From NCBI GenBank assembly GCA_018296165.2, contig JACKQL020000027.1, positions 62,001 through 126,000 of the forward strand: DNA of 64,000 nucleotides, written 5' to 3'. A program made the position numbers and the translations under genes. The notes beneath the pieces are model-generated. The model was not told where the DNA came from and made no database searches. It was given only the letters and a program-made list of their open reading frames with translations. Below are positions 11,843-23,752 of this stretch, piece after piece (the stretch's first letter is position 1; each line of letters opens with the position of its first letter). Origin of the DNA: Termitomyces sp. T153. Its lineage: Eukaryota; Basidiomycota; Agaricomycetes; Agaricales; Lyophyllaceae.

Positions 11843-12890
11843 AGCCACCCAGGTTCACAGAACCTGTACTCAGGTGTGGCCATCAATGCCACTTTGCATG
11901 TAGACTGATGCTTGGTCTTTGGTTACATTTTGGGTTGGGCACTGGCCCCAACTATTCCACATGCATGAATGGCCTATATGAGGCTGTTTGCAATGGTGGA
12001 TGCTCAACTGTGTCTCTATCAAGAGGTGGTAGACAATTACCAATCCAGTGTAGAGGAGTTTAATGCAATTACTTTCTACACTTTCACTCTACATAGGCTG
12101 CAAGTGCTGCCTACATAAATCAATGGTTTGAGCAAAACAGAGGTGATGTGTCACCTCCTGGCCAACGGTGTGCCTCTCTCTTGGGTAAATCATGTGTATA
12201 CCTATGGCATACAGTTCCTTGATCACCATTAGTCTAGAAGTGCACTGCACACAGACTTGTTCATGCAGGTCAACAATGAATGCCATTGTCAACTCCAAAC
12301 CATTGGGGTACCCCCTCCCTTACTAGGGTATGGTGGGTGGTATGTCCCCACCACTGACAACTGGGAGCACTTTTGCATGCTCCTCCAAATTCATGAGAGC
12401 AGAGGCCACTCTCCTCTTGACACAGCTAAATGGCTGTGCTTTGGTGAGGATGGTATTTTCATTTGCCTCTTGCACTGACCTGCAGAGGTTGTAAGTGCCT
12501 CACAAGCCACTGCAGAGGAGCCTTTATCAGTGGCTCTCCCACAAGTGCAGCCCCAATTGAGAAGGGGCCTTTGTCATCAGTGGCTGCAGCCACTTCCATT
12601 CCACTGTTGAGCTCTGGTGCATCTTTGAAAGACACACTCTCAGAGAAGTCCATGGACTTGGACTACACTGATGATTCCATGTTGACCACACCAGTCCAAC
12701 CAGCAATGACTCCACAAGTTGTCCCCAGCCCCATAGAAGCAATGGTAGCAACTAATGTCACTACTTCTACTGCCCCTGAGGCTGGATCTAGTGGCCCTGT
12801 TAATATGGCTAATGCTGGATCAGAGCACTGGGCAGACATTGTGAGTAACAAGGAAGCAGAGACCTCAAAGATAGACAAATGAGCAGGGTG
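11843..12890 (+). pseudogene. Decayed unidentified coding region
   Basis: The plus strand reads as a protein-like sequence interrupted by several stops. About 11970-12480 contains MRLFAMVDAQLCLYQEVV and VPTTDNWEHFCMLLQIHE; 12463-12882 is a Ser/Thr/Pro-rich stretch ending ADIVSNKEAETSKIDK. It has no RT, integrase or LTR signature. It could be the second half of the unit decayed at 4293-6166, or the start of another element. Function unknown. Confidence 0.4.
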
Positions 12891-13336
12891 AGCTACTATT
12901 GTAGCTCACAAGAAATTGATAACTACACCCAGGCTTGAGCAGCCCATATTTGCACTCAGCACAGTTGGACAGCATGCTGAAGTATACTTGTCCACATAGA
13001 ATCAGTTGATTCTACAACTGATAAATGTAGGAATTCTCACACAAATTCCAGTGCACACCCTCAGGTGGGATGCTGTATCCCACCCTTTCATCTTTGACTT
13101 TATTTGTTGTTGGAAGTGAGTCCATTGACAGACTCAAAAGGTGGGTATGTAATGGAGCATCCCTTACATGCTGTACATATGTCCTTAGTATATATTATTT
13201 AATTATAATGATAGCATCACATAATGCTATCCCTAAAAGTACTATACTCTTACTTACATAAAGGTAGCACCTTACTTCATACTTTGTAGACAGAACTATT
13301 GACTTGTTTTGACTTATGTTGTGTAAACCATAAACT
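12891..13336. other. AT-rich non-coding stretch before copia gag
   Basis: No convincing gene is seen here. The stretch is AT-rich (for example 13190-13230) and lies just upstream of the copia Gag region, so it may hold the decayed 5' LTR or leader of element F. No repeat partner was found in the window to confirm this. Confidence 0.3.
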
Positions 13337-13731
13337 GTGCAACCTGTAATGGAGACATTACATCATGGGGGCTTTTACAACTTCCCTATTCATACTGCTT
13401 GTGATCTTCTGGAATTTCTTTACAAACATTTCAGTGTGGGGAGTGCCACATCTGCTCAGCATGTGAAGGATTCAGTCTTCAGTCTTCACTGTGCTCCAAA
13501 TGCAATTCTGGCATATGTCCAAGCCTGGAGGATTGCTGTCAATCAACTTTCTGCAACTCCATACAAGAGAATCCAGAAGTTCATGGATGGGATTCTGGAT
13601 CATTGTGCTTTCAACTTCCTTCATGAAGAAGTCTGTCGCTCATGGGATGGCAATCTCAATGGGTCTTTCAATCTCTATGCATTGGCCAACACTGTTCTTG
13701 AGACCAACATTGATGTTCAACATTACATGGC
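13337..13731 (+). pseudogene. Copia element F Gag, first part (interrupted by D)
   Basis: This open frame has a copia-type Gag appearance: LLEFLYKHFSVG, then YVQAWRIAVNQLSATPYKRI and FMDGILDHCAF. It ends where element D is inserted, after the 5-bp target ATGGC. The reading frame resumes in phase after D at 25682 (HYMA joining to TSSSQHPK), showing that D entered an open Gag gene. The 5' LTR is not resolved. Confidence 0.7.
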
Positions 13732-14780
13732 TGTCAGGTTCCACTGACTACAGGGGCTCAGCTACACTGGGCAAGTCCTTACTAGATGGATGTGATGCCC
13801 TGCGCTTAGAACCTAGCACTCCAGAGTTGGCATGGAGTGGAGGGACTTGCAAGGGGAAGCTAATGGGAGTGGTCTGAGCAAGTCCAGAGTGGTCCAGAGA
13901 AGTCTAAGACCAAGTATATTAGGTGTTGGGCTTGGGTGGGTGTCAGGAACAAGTTTGTAAGTGTGCAAATAAATTGTAGAGCAAGCAGAGGCTTTGCAAG
14001 TGATGGAGGCAGAGCTGGAGTTTGACAGGGGATCAATTAAGACTTGATAGGTTCTGGGGCCAAGCAAGAAGCAAGGTCTGGAGTTGTTGTAAGAATGTTT
14101 GGGGGTTGTAGCACATGTGCAGAGTTTGTACTGACATCAGAGTTGAAAAGAACTTAGGGAAACAAAGGAAATAGAAACAATCAAGATGATATGGAGGTGA
14201 GATGAGATGAGACTAAAAAAAGAGGTAGATTCAAGACTCAAATTAGAAACAGAGACAGAAAGAAACACAAGACACAAGTAACCAGTTATTGCAATATCAA
14301 GACTAAAGTATGAGGTGCTACTCTACAGATTATATACTGACTACTGGAGAGTTCTGGGGCGCAGTGGGTGTGGTGGTGGGGCTCAACAGAGCTATGTGGA
14401 GTCAATGGGTGTCAAGTATGATCAAGGGGTGGGCCACAGTGATATTCTGATGGGATCAGCTGGGGATGCAGGCTGCTCTGAAGTCATCATGATGTTCCAG
14501 AGCAGATTGGGTGAACTAGAGCAGTAAGCCAAAGGTGTATGATGGAGTCAGGAATGGCAGGGAAGGGTTCCAGGGGCTCAGAAGAAGTGTTGATGGCTAT
14601 GGAGAAGGCATTGGAGTTGGTCAGGGGGCTGTTGGAGTTTGCCAGAGAAGCATCAAAGTTACCCAGAGTGGGTGTGGAGGGTGGGCAAGGGTTGGAGAAG
14701 TTTAGTGGGGCATTGTGAAGGGCTTGGGGAAGCAAGCAGGTTGGGACCAACATCAAGGGTCTAGGAAGTGGATCATAACA
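13732..14780 (-). repeat. 3' LTR of element D
   Basis: This 1049-bp LTR matches 23753-25676 (minus the insert) and 28777-29829. Its plus-strand ends are TGTCAGGTTC and GATCATAACA, roughly inverted TGTCA/TGACA termini. It includes AATATCAAGACT at 14293-14304 and a TATA-like block near 14331-14337, about 28 bp upstream of that in element sense. Confidence 0.92.
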
Positions 14781-16800
14781 TCACCTCCTCTTCAGCATTA
14801 AGACCCTTGAGACACAGAGTGCAGGCTGGTGATTGGCAGAGGCATGAGAATTGAAGTTGAGTAATATTGATCAAACTGCAGCAGGTGGTGGTGTGGGGAA
14901 TGAAGTCAAAGCATGGCTGCTGTTTGTCAGGGGGTTTCTCCCAAGTCAATAAAAGGGGTCAGACATACCAGAGTTCAAACCTTCTGCAATGTCATCATCT
15001 GCTTACTCTCCAGTATTATTAGCATTGTCTGCAGCCTCCCCTACCTCCTTATCCTCAAGGGAGTCTGAGTCCCCACAGGGTTGTAGATAGGTTAAAGCTA
15101 TGTGCCAAAGTTGTAAGTGTAGTCTTGCCTTTCCTGTACTCTGGAGCTCCTGACATGTTGCTAGAATAATCTGCAGTGGTGGCTGGCCTGTCAGGAGTTT
15201 TGTCTCATGGCAGAGCTCTAAAGGGGTTGGTTTTAGTGTCAGTGGGGCAATCTTTGTGGCCCAATTTTAGTCCAGAGGAGATCCAGGCTGTTCTGGAGGC
15301 ATTGCAAGTCCCCTAGGTGGAGTAACTCCAGAAAAGTTTGCTGAGGTGGCAGGGCAAGCACGGGGTCCTCCAACTCTAGAATGGTGTTAGGCAGAGGCTC
15401 TAGTGAGATTTCATGCCATTGTGCTGATTTTTTGAGCTGATTTGATTTTGTAGTGTGCTCTTTGTGCTTGCCATGGTGACCACTGTAATTTTGAGGAGCC
15501 AGTGCTGGGGTCTTGGTGGGACATGTTGGTGTGCATTCCTTGTCAATCAAGGCATGAGAAATGCCCCATTTTGTTGAGTTGGCAGGCAGCCTGCATATTA
15601 GAAGAGCAGAGATGGGACATGGAGTGGGTAGCCATGCAGTTACTTAAGGGGTGCAAGGGGAAGGTGTCAGGTCAGGATTCCAGAGTGGAGCATGGAGGCA
15701 GTGCAGGGTAGTCCATAATGAAGGTGGGACTCCTATAGGGTGGGCAGAGGGAGGGGGCTTCTATAGCATAAAACAAGAGGAAATGGAGGGCATCCCCTCC
15801 CCCAGAGATGAGGCTCAGCAAGCAGCTGTGGGGGGCAAAGTTGATGGCAGGCCCTCCAGAGCCACATGTATACTCCCCTGGGTCAGAGGCCTTGATGTGA
15901 GAGTCTGGTGGAGACTCCAGCCCCTCTCCTGCCATTTCTGAGACATTCTAGCAGTGGTGGATGGAGGCATTGTCCCATCTGTTAGTGTTGTACAAGGAGG
16001 AGGTCTGGAGAATTGTGGAAGCTCAGAGTGGGATTCAGTGTGAGCACAACGAGGCATGGAGGGATTGAGATGTGGCACAGAGGGAGCTAGACAGGGCCAT
16101 ATAGACAATCATGAAGAAGTCACTGGAGGTGCAGGGTTTGCAGGAATAGTTAGTGCAGTCAGAGGTGTGAATGGAGCAGAGAGTGGAGGTGCAGCAAGGA
16201 GCCATGGAGGCAGAGGGGGCCTGGGCAGAGGTAGGGAGGCAGCATGAGGAGTGGCTGGCCAATGAGGTGGCCTTTGGGCATAGGGTAGTGGTGTGTAAGT
16301 TCCTTCACTTCTCACTCCTTTCACCCTACTAATACTGAGCCATTTAGACTGTGTCCAACAGCACCACATCCTCCTCAATGGGGCATTGGCTGCCCATGCC
16401 TTAATGCAGGACAGGTTGGCATAGATGCCCAGGGAACTCCCATCAGAGTTTGAGCAGAGGTTTAGGCAGATGGGGTGGCTGTTGGCAGGGCACTGGCAGA
16501 GAAGTGCAGCAGACCCTGAAGCATGGTGGGAGATAGCAACCAACATGGAAGAGCCATTGCTGGGGCAGCCAGATGTCCTTGCCATTGTGGTCACACATAT
16601 GGAGGTGGACCTGGTCAGGGTAGGGTGTGGAGGATCCTGGAAGAAGAGAAGGAGTAAGGGGGAGTCAGGCCCTATTTTCTTGCCACCTTGCAATTGCCCT
16701 GTATGATTTTTGTATTCTGTAGCCTTATAGATGACAACTTCTTGCCATTCTGCTGATTGTGTGAGGTTTGAGATTGTATGAGTAAGTGAAAACACATATA
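14781..16800 (-). pseudogene. Element D extra 3' region with degenerate ORF downstream of pol
   Basis: Between the chromodomain and the 3' LTR lie 2 kb that a minimal Ty3 element would not need. The purine tract GAGGAGGTGA ends it at 14781-14790. On the element strand there is an open frame of 228 aa (16109-16795) and further protein-like segments to about 15240. The segment near 16300-16700 is rich in Cys and Ser, and the rest is Pro/Ser/Thr-rich. I see no signal peptide or membrane segment that would support an envelope protein. The same region is partly preserved in element E (29830-30780 and 31868-32021), so it belongs to the family. Function unknown. Confidence 0.5.
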
Positions 16801-16855
16801 GGGTTACTCATGGGAGTTGAATCCCTGATGAATCCAGAGGTAGAAGTTTTGCCCA

Positions 16856-18381
16856 CTAATGCCATCTGTGTTTACTAGTCCTGGGGGTCCTGGGGCTTGG
16901 TGGGGTGTCATTAATAGAAGTCCTGGAGTTTGTCAGGAGCTCTGTTGAGGTTTTTCTAGGGTTCCCAGGTGTCGTCCTCAGGCCCATAGCCCTTTCAATG
17001 GGCCTAGTACTGGGGTTGGCTGCATACCATGCAGGAGTTGAGGATTTGGTTGACCTTGTAGTGGTATTCATCCTCAACTTCAATGGGGAGCAGTTGACAA
17101 GGGCATTGCCTGGGGAAGGGGTCCAGAGCATGTTTTTCAAGGAGTCATATGTGAAACACAGGGTGGAGGCCCTTCAGGCCCAGAGATAGGTCAAGCTTGT
17201 GGGTATGCATGGAGACCTTTCAGAAGACTTTGAAAGGACCAAGACATTTGTGATCAAGCTTGACAGAGGGCCTCCAGATCTTGAAATTTTGTTGATTGAG
17301 CCAGACCAAGGTGCCAGGGGGCCAGTTAGGGGTTGGTTTGCATCAGGCATCAGCATTCTTGGAGTAGGCTTGATTGGTGGTGTTGATCTTATCCTGAAGG
17401 AACTGGTGAAGGGACTAGAGGTCTTTGGCAACTTTGTGAGCAATGTGGGAGGGAATATCTTTGAGGGATAGCATAAGTCAGGAGTTGTAGCCCTTGTTGG
17501 CATAGAAGGGGGAAACTCTAGTGGTGGAATGAGGCATGTTGTTGTAGGTAAACTTGGTGAGGGGGAGTTTTGCATGCCAGTTGTTCTGTAAACAGTTAAC
17601 ATAGAGGCAGAGATACAGCATCTTGTTCACGTGTTCCATCTGTCCACTGGTCTCCAGATGATAGGCAGTGGAGAGATTGGTTTTTATTTTGAGTGCCTTG
17701 CATAGCAATTGCCAAAAATGGGATAAAAGATAGAGGTCCACAGTCAGAGATGATGTCATCCAAGAGTCCATGCTTGGAGAATACATGTTCAAGGAATAAT
17801 TTGATGAACTCTGGAGCATTGTTGGTAGTGTGGCAGGGGATGAAAAGAGCTTGTTTAGTGAGGTGGCAGACAATGATGAGGATTGCATCAAAACCTTTGG
17901 AGTCAGGGAGTTCAATAATGTGATCCATTGAAATTGAGGACCAGAGGTGCCAACCAATGGGGAGGGACTTCAGTAATCCATGAGGGCGGTGGTGGAGTAC
18001 CTTGGCTTGGAGACAAGGTTTGCAGGCCCTTACTTATCACATGACATCCTTCATCATCCCTGGCCAAAAGTAAGTCCAAGAGATGAGCTGAAGGATCTTA
18101 CAAATTCCTGGATGCCTCCAGAGCTTGTGGTTGTGGTGTTGCCAGAGTATGTCAAGGCAAATGGACTTGTGGTCCAGAGCATAGATTTGTCCCCTCCAGA
18201 GCAGGAGGCAGTGGTTCTGAGACAGTGTGAAGGGGTTTTCAGTGTTTGACTCATTAGTGAAGCTGTTGCGGGAGTCATGCTGGGTGAAGAAGGGTTCTGG
18301 GGGTAAATTTCTGATTTGGTGGAAGATTCCTTCTTTATTTAAAATTAGCATGGCATGTAGATGTTCAGGGAGGATTACCAC
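16856..18381 (-). pseudogene. Element D integrase and chromodomain (broken)
   Basis: The zinc-binding region (18037-18381) shows HNHKLWRHPGI...WPGMMKDV. The catalytic core (17478-17957) shows DHIIELPDSKGFD, IISDCGPL (usually SDRGP) and SGQMEHVNKML (usually DGQTERVNQ). The chromodomain at about 16900-17080 shows KGYGPEDDTWEP followed by a stop. Frameshifts divide the parts. Arg-to-Cys, Arg-to-His and stop changes at expected CGN codons fit C-to-T decay at CpG. Confidence 0.85.
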
Positions 18382-18399
18382 TCAATAGTTGAACATGTT

Positions 18400-19892
18400 C
18401 TGCTCAGCTTCAAATGACTTCTTTGGATACACATCAGACCTCCATATGAGTGCATTGGGCTTTGTGCTGAGTTGTCTGGGGCAGTAGTGGATGGTAAAGT
18501 CATACTCTGAGAGGGTTTTGGACCATTGAGCTTAGTGGCAGCTGAGTTGCTTCATAGTCATGAAGTACTGCAGATTGTTGTGGTTGGAGTAGACTTGAAT
18601 GCAGTGTGGGGATCCCTCAAGGTAGGCCCACCACTGACAGAAGGCTTCAACAATCATGAGGAGTTCTTTGTCATAAATATCATAGTTGAGCTCCACAGGG
18701 ATCATTGAGCAGGTGTAAAAGGCAATGGGCTAGAGATCCTTGCTTCTGAAGTCAGACTGGGAGAGTATTCTGGTGATGGCATAGTTAAAGGCATTGCATT
18801 TGAGCACAATTGGCAGGGAGGGGTCAAAGTGGTGGAGACTGAAGCAGAGGTGAAGGCCTTTTTGAGGAGGAGGAACACATTCTGACACTTGCTGTCTCAA
18901 TTCCAAGGAGTGTCCCTCTGCATGAGTTGGTTGAGGGGTTTGGTGATTCTAGAGTAGTTGTTGATGAACTGGCAATAAAAGTCAGCAAACCCCAGGAATG
19001 ACTGTACTTCCTTGACATTCCATAGTGGGGGCCAGTTGAGTATGGCTACAACCTTGGTGGGGTCCATGCATATGCTGTCAGGAGTGACAATGACTCTAAG
19101 GTATTTGACTTCTGTCATGTGGAAGTAGCATTTCTCAGGTTTGGCATGGAGGTGGTACTCCTGAAGTCATTCTAGAATGTGGTGGACATGCTCTGGATGC
19201 TCCTTGGGTGAGTTCAAGTAGATCAGTATGTTGTCCAGGTACACAATGACAAAAACATTGTTCATGTCATGGAAGATGTTGTTCATGAAGTACTGGAAGG
19301 TGGTGGGGGAGTTAGTCATTCCAAAGGGCATTATTAGGTACTCAAAGAGGCCATAGTGGGTGCAAAAGGCAGTCTTCCATTCATGTCCCAGAGCAATCTG
19401 GACATTGTTGTAGCCAGAGCAGAGGTCTATCTTTGTGTAGATCTTGGCACTGCAGAGGCAGTCAACAAGGTCTCCAATTAAAGGGAGAGGATACCAGTTC
19501 TTTTTGGTGACTTTATTGAGTCCCCAGTAATCTACACAGAGTCTGAGTGATCTGTCCTTCTTCTTGGTGAACAAGACCAGAGCCCCAGCAGCAGAGATAG
19601 ATGGGCATATGAAGCCCTTGCCAAGCATATCATCAAGGTATTCCTTCAGGGCCTGGAGCTTGATCTCAGACATGTTGTAGATCTTACCAAATGGGGGTGA
19701 AGTGCCTTCTTTGAGGTTGATCTTGTGGTTGTAATATTGGTGCAGGGGAAGTTCTTTAGCACTCTTTTCAGAGAACACATCAGTGAATTCATAATACTCT
19801 GGGGGAACTGCTTTGCATAGGATCTGCTCCTCCATTTTGCACTTCAGCAGAGTAGTTTCTATGGCAAGGTGCTTCTCCAGTAGGGCTGGCAT
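18400..19892 (-). pseudogene. Element D reverse transcriptase and RNase H (broken)
   Basis: The open frame 19167-19892 (241 aa) covers the RT fingers and palm: LPLHQYYNHKI, LRLCVDYWGLNKVT, YPLPLI, KIDLCSGYNNVQI, LIMPFGMTNSPTTFQ. The catalytic motif is YLDNILIYL, so the second Asp is Asn. The thumb continues at 18897-19118 (QSFLGFADFYCQFI) after a stop. RNase H-like sequence follows to about 18400 in mixed frames. Confidence 0.9.
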
Positions 19893-20299
19893 GATTTGTA
19901 ACTGGAAGGCAGGAGTGCCATCTTGTAAGATGTGTGTGAAGGGGATGGCACTGATGATTTTGATGTCAAGTTTTTCAGAGTTGACAGGGGTGAGTGATGG
20001 GGTGGTAGTAGTTGAGTCTGGAGTGGTGGCAGAGTTGTTCAGAGGGGTTGAGCATTGCTGGTCAGGGTACTGTGGGCCTTTGTATCAATTCTGGGATATG
20101 TTGGGGGGAAGCCATCATAATTTGATTAAGGGTGACCAAGGCAGGGGTGCATTTTCTTCACCTTCTAGGTTTCCATCAAAAGTTGAGGGGCTTTGGGTTG
20201 CTCCAGAGGTGCTGGTGCTAGGGTTGGGGACATTGAAGTTTGAGATAGACTGGAGGCAGAGGGGGATAGCAGCTGCTAGACTTGCTTCAAGGCCAGGAA

Positions 20300-21250
20300 A
20301 TTGCATAGTGAGGTTCTTCCAGTCAATGCCAGGGTTGATGTCTTGCAGCCATAAAAGTCCAAGGCATGATCAGAGTCAACAGGGGGAGTTGAGTGACAAG
20401 AAGCTGGGCCTGAAATTGTAGGTCATTGTCAAGGGTGAGGGTGTTGTCATGGTATTGAGTGATTCCTGTTGTGGTGGGGCTTCTGTCAAAGAGTTGGAGC
20501 TCAAGGAGTTTGTTGAGATTGTTGCATTGAAGATCAAGTTGGCTGCTGACAAGAGTGCCAGAGGCACTGCTGTTAATGAGGGCAGGGAGGACCTTGGGCA
20601 AGCTGTTGAGTTGGATACTGATGACAAAAGACTGCGCAGACCTCAAGCAGAGCTGCAGAGAAGTCAAGAGTTGGTCAATCATGGTCTTGTGGTTCTTGGA
20701 AGGGGGTGAGACATTGAAGGGCACTAGTCTGGAGTCAGTTGGGTTGTCCCAGTCAAGGCAGAGGGTGAGGCTGGGCCAGCCAATGTAGGAATTGGTGGAG
20801 CAGAGCCATGAGAAGCCTAAGACAATGGGAGTGGAGGGGTGTAGTTTTGTAATGAGTAATTGGAGTTCTTGTTGTTGTCCATTGGTAAAGGTCATGGTTG
20901 TCTCCAGGCAATGTGTGATATCTCTGGTGGGGGTGGGGTTGCCATTGAAAAGCTTGAGGAGAATCAGAGTGGGGAGGTGTCAGAGGTGTTGGAGAGTGAG
21001 TGCCACTAGGGATTCATCAACAAAGTTATCCATGGCACTGCTGTCAACTAGTGTGGGGATGGAGTTGTTGGAGAAGGGGAGGGTGGTGCAGAGAAGGAGG
21101 ATGGTGGAGGTGTGGGAGAGGAGGTGTGCTGGAAAGTTGTCCAGGGCAAACACCATTGCATGGAAAAGTGTGGCTAGGGCAGAAAAGATGTCAGGGTCTG
21201 GTCCATGGTCTAGTGCATCTTCAAGACCTAAACTACTGACTTATTTTCCA
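20300..21250 (-). pseudogene. Element D aspartic protease (active site altered)
   Basis: The retropepsin-like part has the active-site stretch TLVDSSAMDNFVDESL near 21010-21060. The expected D-S-G is DSS, another G-to-A-type loss. It is followed by the TPIVLGFSWLCSTN block (within 20323-20895). An in-frame stop lies between the two. Confidence 0.8.
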
Positions 21251-21279
21251 TAAACTGGTAGTTGCAGTCTTCTCCATCA

Positions 21280-23720
21280 ATAGTCCACACAGCATGTCCC
21301 ATCACCTAGTGTTTAGGACAGCTACTGATAAAGTGTTCCTGCTCACCACATAGAATGCATGTGCTCTCCTTGTATCATTTCTCCTCAGTCTCCTCCAGTA
21401 CATTCATCCATGGTCTATTCCAAATCTTGTTGACACATAGGGCTTCTTAGTTGTTGGTGGAATCCAGAGTGTCATTGAAGTTGTCAGGGTTGGTGTCTAG
21501 GAGTTCTGGGGCCTCATGGAGGTCAGCAGCATTGAGTTGAGCAGGTGGGCATTGTCCTGGGGATCAATTGGCTCTGGAAGGCTCTTGGCCTGGGGGAAAA
21601 CAGAGTATGGGGTTGGTGGGGTTGATGGGGATTGAGGGTCAATTGCCATTGGTTGCTCTGGTCTGCCAATTGGTGTTGCCAGAGGTGTTCCACAAGATCT
21701 GTAGAGCCATGTTCTCACTCCAGTCTTCCCAGTAATGCTGGTCAACCTCAGTAACAAGTGCTTTGTATCTGTTGTATGTGGTTTGCTTGAGCACAAGACA
21801 AAGAACATCCTTGATCCATTGAGGCAGGGCACAACAGAGGGAAAATCAGAGAGCATTGTAATTCCACCCAGTTTTGTAGGCTTCCCATTCAAATCATATG
21901 ATAAAGGGTGTGAAGCATATGTTGTTGTGCATTTGGAGGTTGAAGAGGTTCTCCTCCACTTCTGCTACAGTGTCAAAGATGCCAAACTTACTAGAGAATT
22001 CCTGGGTGAAAGTGAGCCAATTGGAGAGTATGGAGTTGTTAGGATCAAACTGGAGTAGCACAGTATAATGGTCAAAGGCAATACCCTGCAAATATAATGC
22101 AGCAAAGGCTACTGAGCTCTCAAGCTGGAAGGTAATGGGCTTAGCTTGGAACATTGTTAGACACTGTGTTAGAAAGATGCACCACTTCTGGGGTCGCAGC
22201 CAGTGAAAGGTTTGGGCTTTTGAATGTCAAGTTTTCCTTCCTGGGCCAGTGCGTTGTGAGTATTATCCTGTGTGTTTTGTGTTCAGGGCAGGGGTCTGGC
22301 ATTGTAGTAGTAATAGTAGTTGTTTCCATTTCCATGCGGGGGGAGAAAGTTGTCCATGGCTGGGCCCCATCCTCTAAATGGTCTGCCATTGGGAGTCCCT
22401 CTGCCAGAAGGTTGGCCTGTGTTGCCTGAGGAAGGCCCCAGGGCCCATCAAGAGGAAGGGGATCCCCAGGGGTGGGGGTCCAAAGTAATTTGTATCAATG
22501 GGGGGGTTAGGCATTGAAACAGGTGGAGGATGAGGGGAGTTGATAGGGAAAGGGGGTCAGAGTGCTCCAGGGCCTGTGGGCTATCTTGAAAGGGCTGGGA
22601 TGTTCTGGCAGAGCAGAGGAGCATTGATATGGGGAGTGCAGAGATTAAAGTAGGGAGGCCTGTCTTGGAAAGGGCCATTGTATGGGGTGGGCTCATTAGT
22701 GGGGTTACCAGGCTTGTCAATATAGAAAAGAGTCTAGTTGTCATTGTCAATGCATGGGAGCAGCTGTTGTGCATGGGGTTTGGGGGTGGCAGGTTGATCT
22801 CATGTAGGAAAGGTGCTGGGGATGGAGTTGGCCCAGGGACAAGTGGAGAGAGTGAAGGTGTGGGCAGTGGATTGATCAAACAATCCCCCTGTGGGGTTGA
22901 GGTTCCTCAAGATGCTAGAGGCTGTGTTAAATTCTTTCTGCTGGTGGGGAATAAGAGGTGGGGCTTTGCTTTGTGTTCTGATGGATTCCTTGCATTGCAC
23001 ATGGAAGGAGTGGGAGGGGTCCAGAGGATCTTTGAATGGGTGGGGGTTTGGACTGGTGTGGATTTCTTTGACCAATGTGCAAAGCTTGTTCCATAAATTA
23101 GCATTGATTCTGAGAGTGCCTTCCATAGATTTGGGGAGGTTTCCTTGCAGGTAGCATTTGTGGAAGTCAAGAAGCCAATCTGCTCAAACTTCCAGAGTGG
23201 TAGGGGTGTGGGAGTAGCCTAAGTTGATAAGGAGAGTGCAAGTGCACCTTGCAAACTCTGTGGAGAAGAGGTGGAGGAAGCAGAGGACTTCATCATGCTG
23301 TTGGGCATAGGCTTTGACTCTTTGCTGTCTGGGAGAAGGACTTGAGCAGAATCAAGGGGAGGAATAATTATCTGGGTGCTCTGGAGAGGCTGGGGCTGCA
23401 GTAGGGGCTGGGTACACATAGTAGTGGGAAGGAGGAAGGTAGGCAGGGTTGGGGGGTGCTGCTGAGTATCTTCCAGGGTACATACAGGGGTAGCTGCCAT
23501 CAGCAGGGAATGCTGGATAGTGGTGCCAGCCTAAAGGGATTCCCTGGCTAATAAAGAGGGCATAGAATGCCTGGTTGAGGTCAGAGGTCCAATGGTGGGG
23601 AACATACTGATCCCCAGGGGGGCCTAGATAGAACAGGGCATATTGGTTTTCAGAGACTGGCCAACCATAGATATTGGTTAAATAGCCAGCAGAGTTGTAC
23701 ATGAGGTTATATACAGACAT
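21280..23720 (-). pseudogene. Element D Gag with CCHC knuckle (broken)
   Basis: Gag begins with MSVYNLMYNSAG at 23720, 33 bp inside the 5' LTR. Its N-terminal third is rich in Tyr/Pro. The capsid block at 21894-22154 (ALYLQGIAFDHY..LLQFDPNN and WLTFTQEFSSKFG) is the common Ty3 capsid fold. Near 21330-21370 the strand encodes CILCGEQEHFISSCPKH, a C-x2-C-x4-H-x4-C knuckle. Stops and shifts are scattered through the frame. Confidence 0.85.
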
Positions 23721-23739
23721 TGAGAACAGAGTAAGGGAG

Positions 23740-23751
23740 AGTCTTGATATT
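23740..23751 (-). other. Self-complementary primer-binding site, element D
   Basis: One base past the inner edge of the 5' LTR, the element-sense strand reads AATATCAAGACT. It is an exact 12-nt reverse complement of element-sense AGTCTTGATATT inside the LTR (24314-24325). A TATA-like box (24352-24358) lies about 27 bp upstream of that LTR block, so the block should be the RNA 5' end. This fits self-priming of the Tf1 type. Confidence 0.78.
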
Positions 23752-23752
23752 A

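Noticed and set aside
16035..16262. Ser/Cys-rich short frames near 15.7-16.3 kb as small secreted proteins
   Set aside because: They lie within the element D 3' region, overlap each other in several frames and lack signal peptides.
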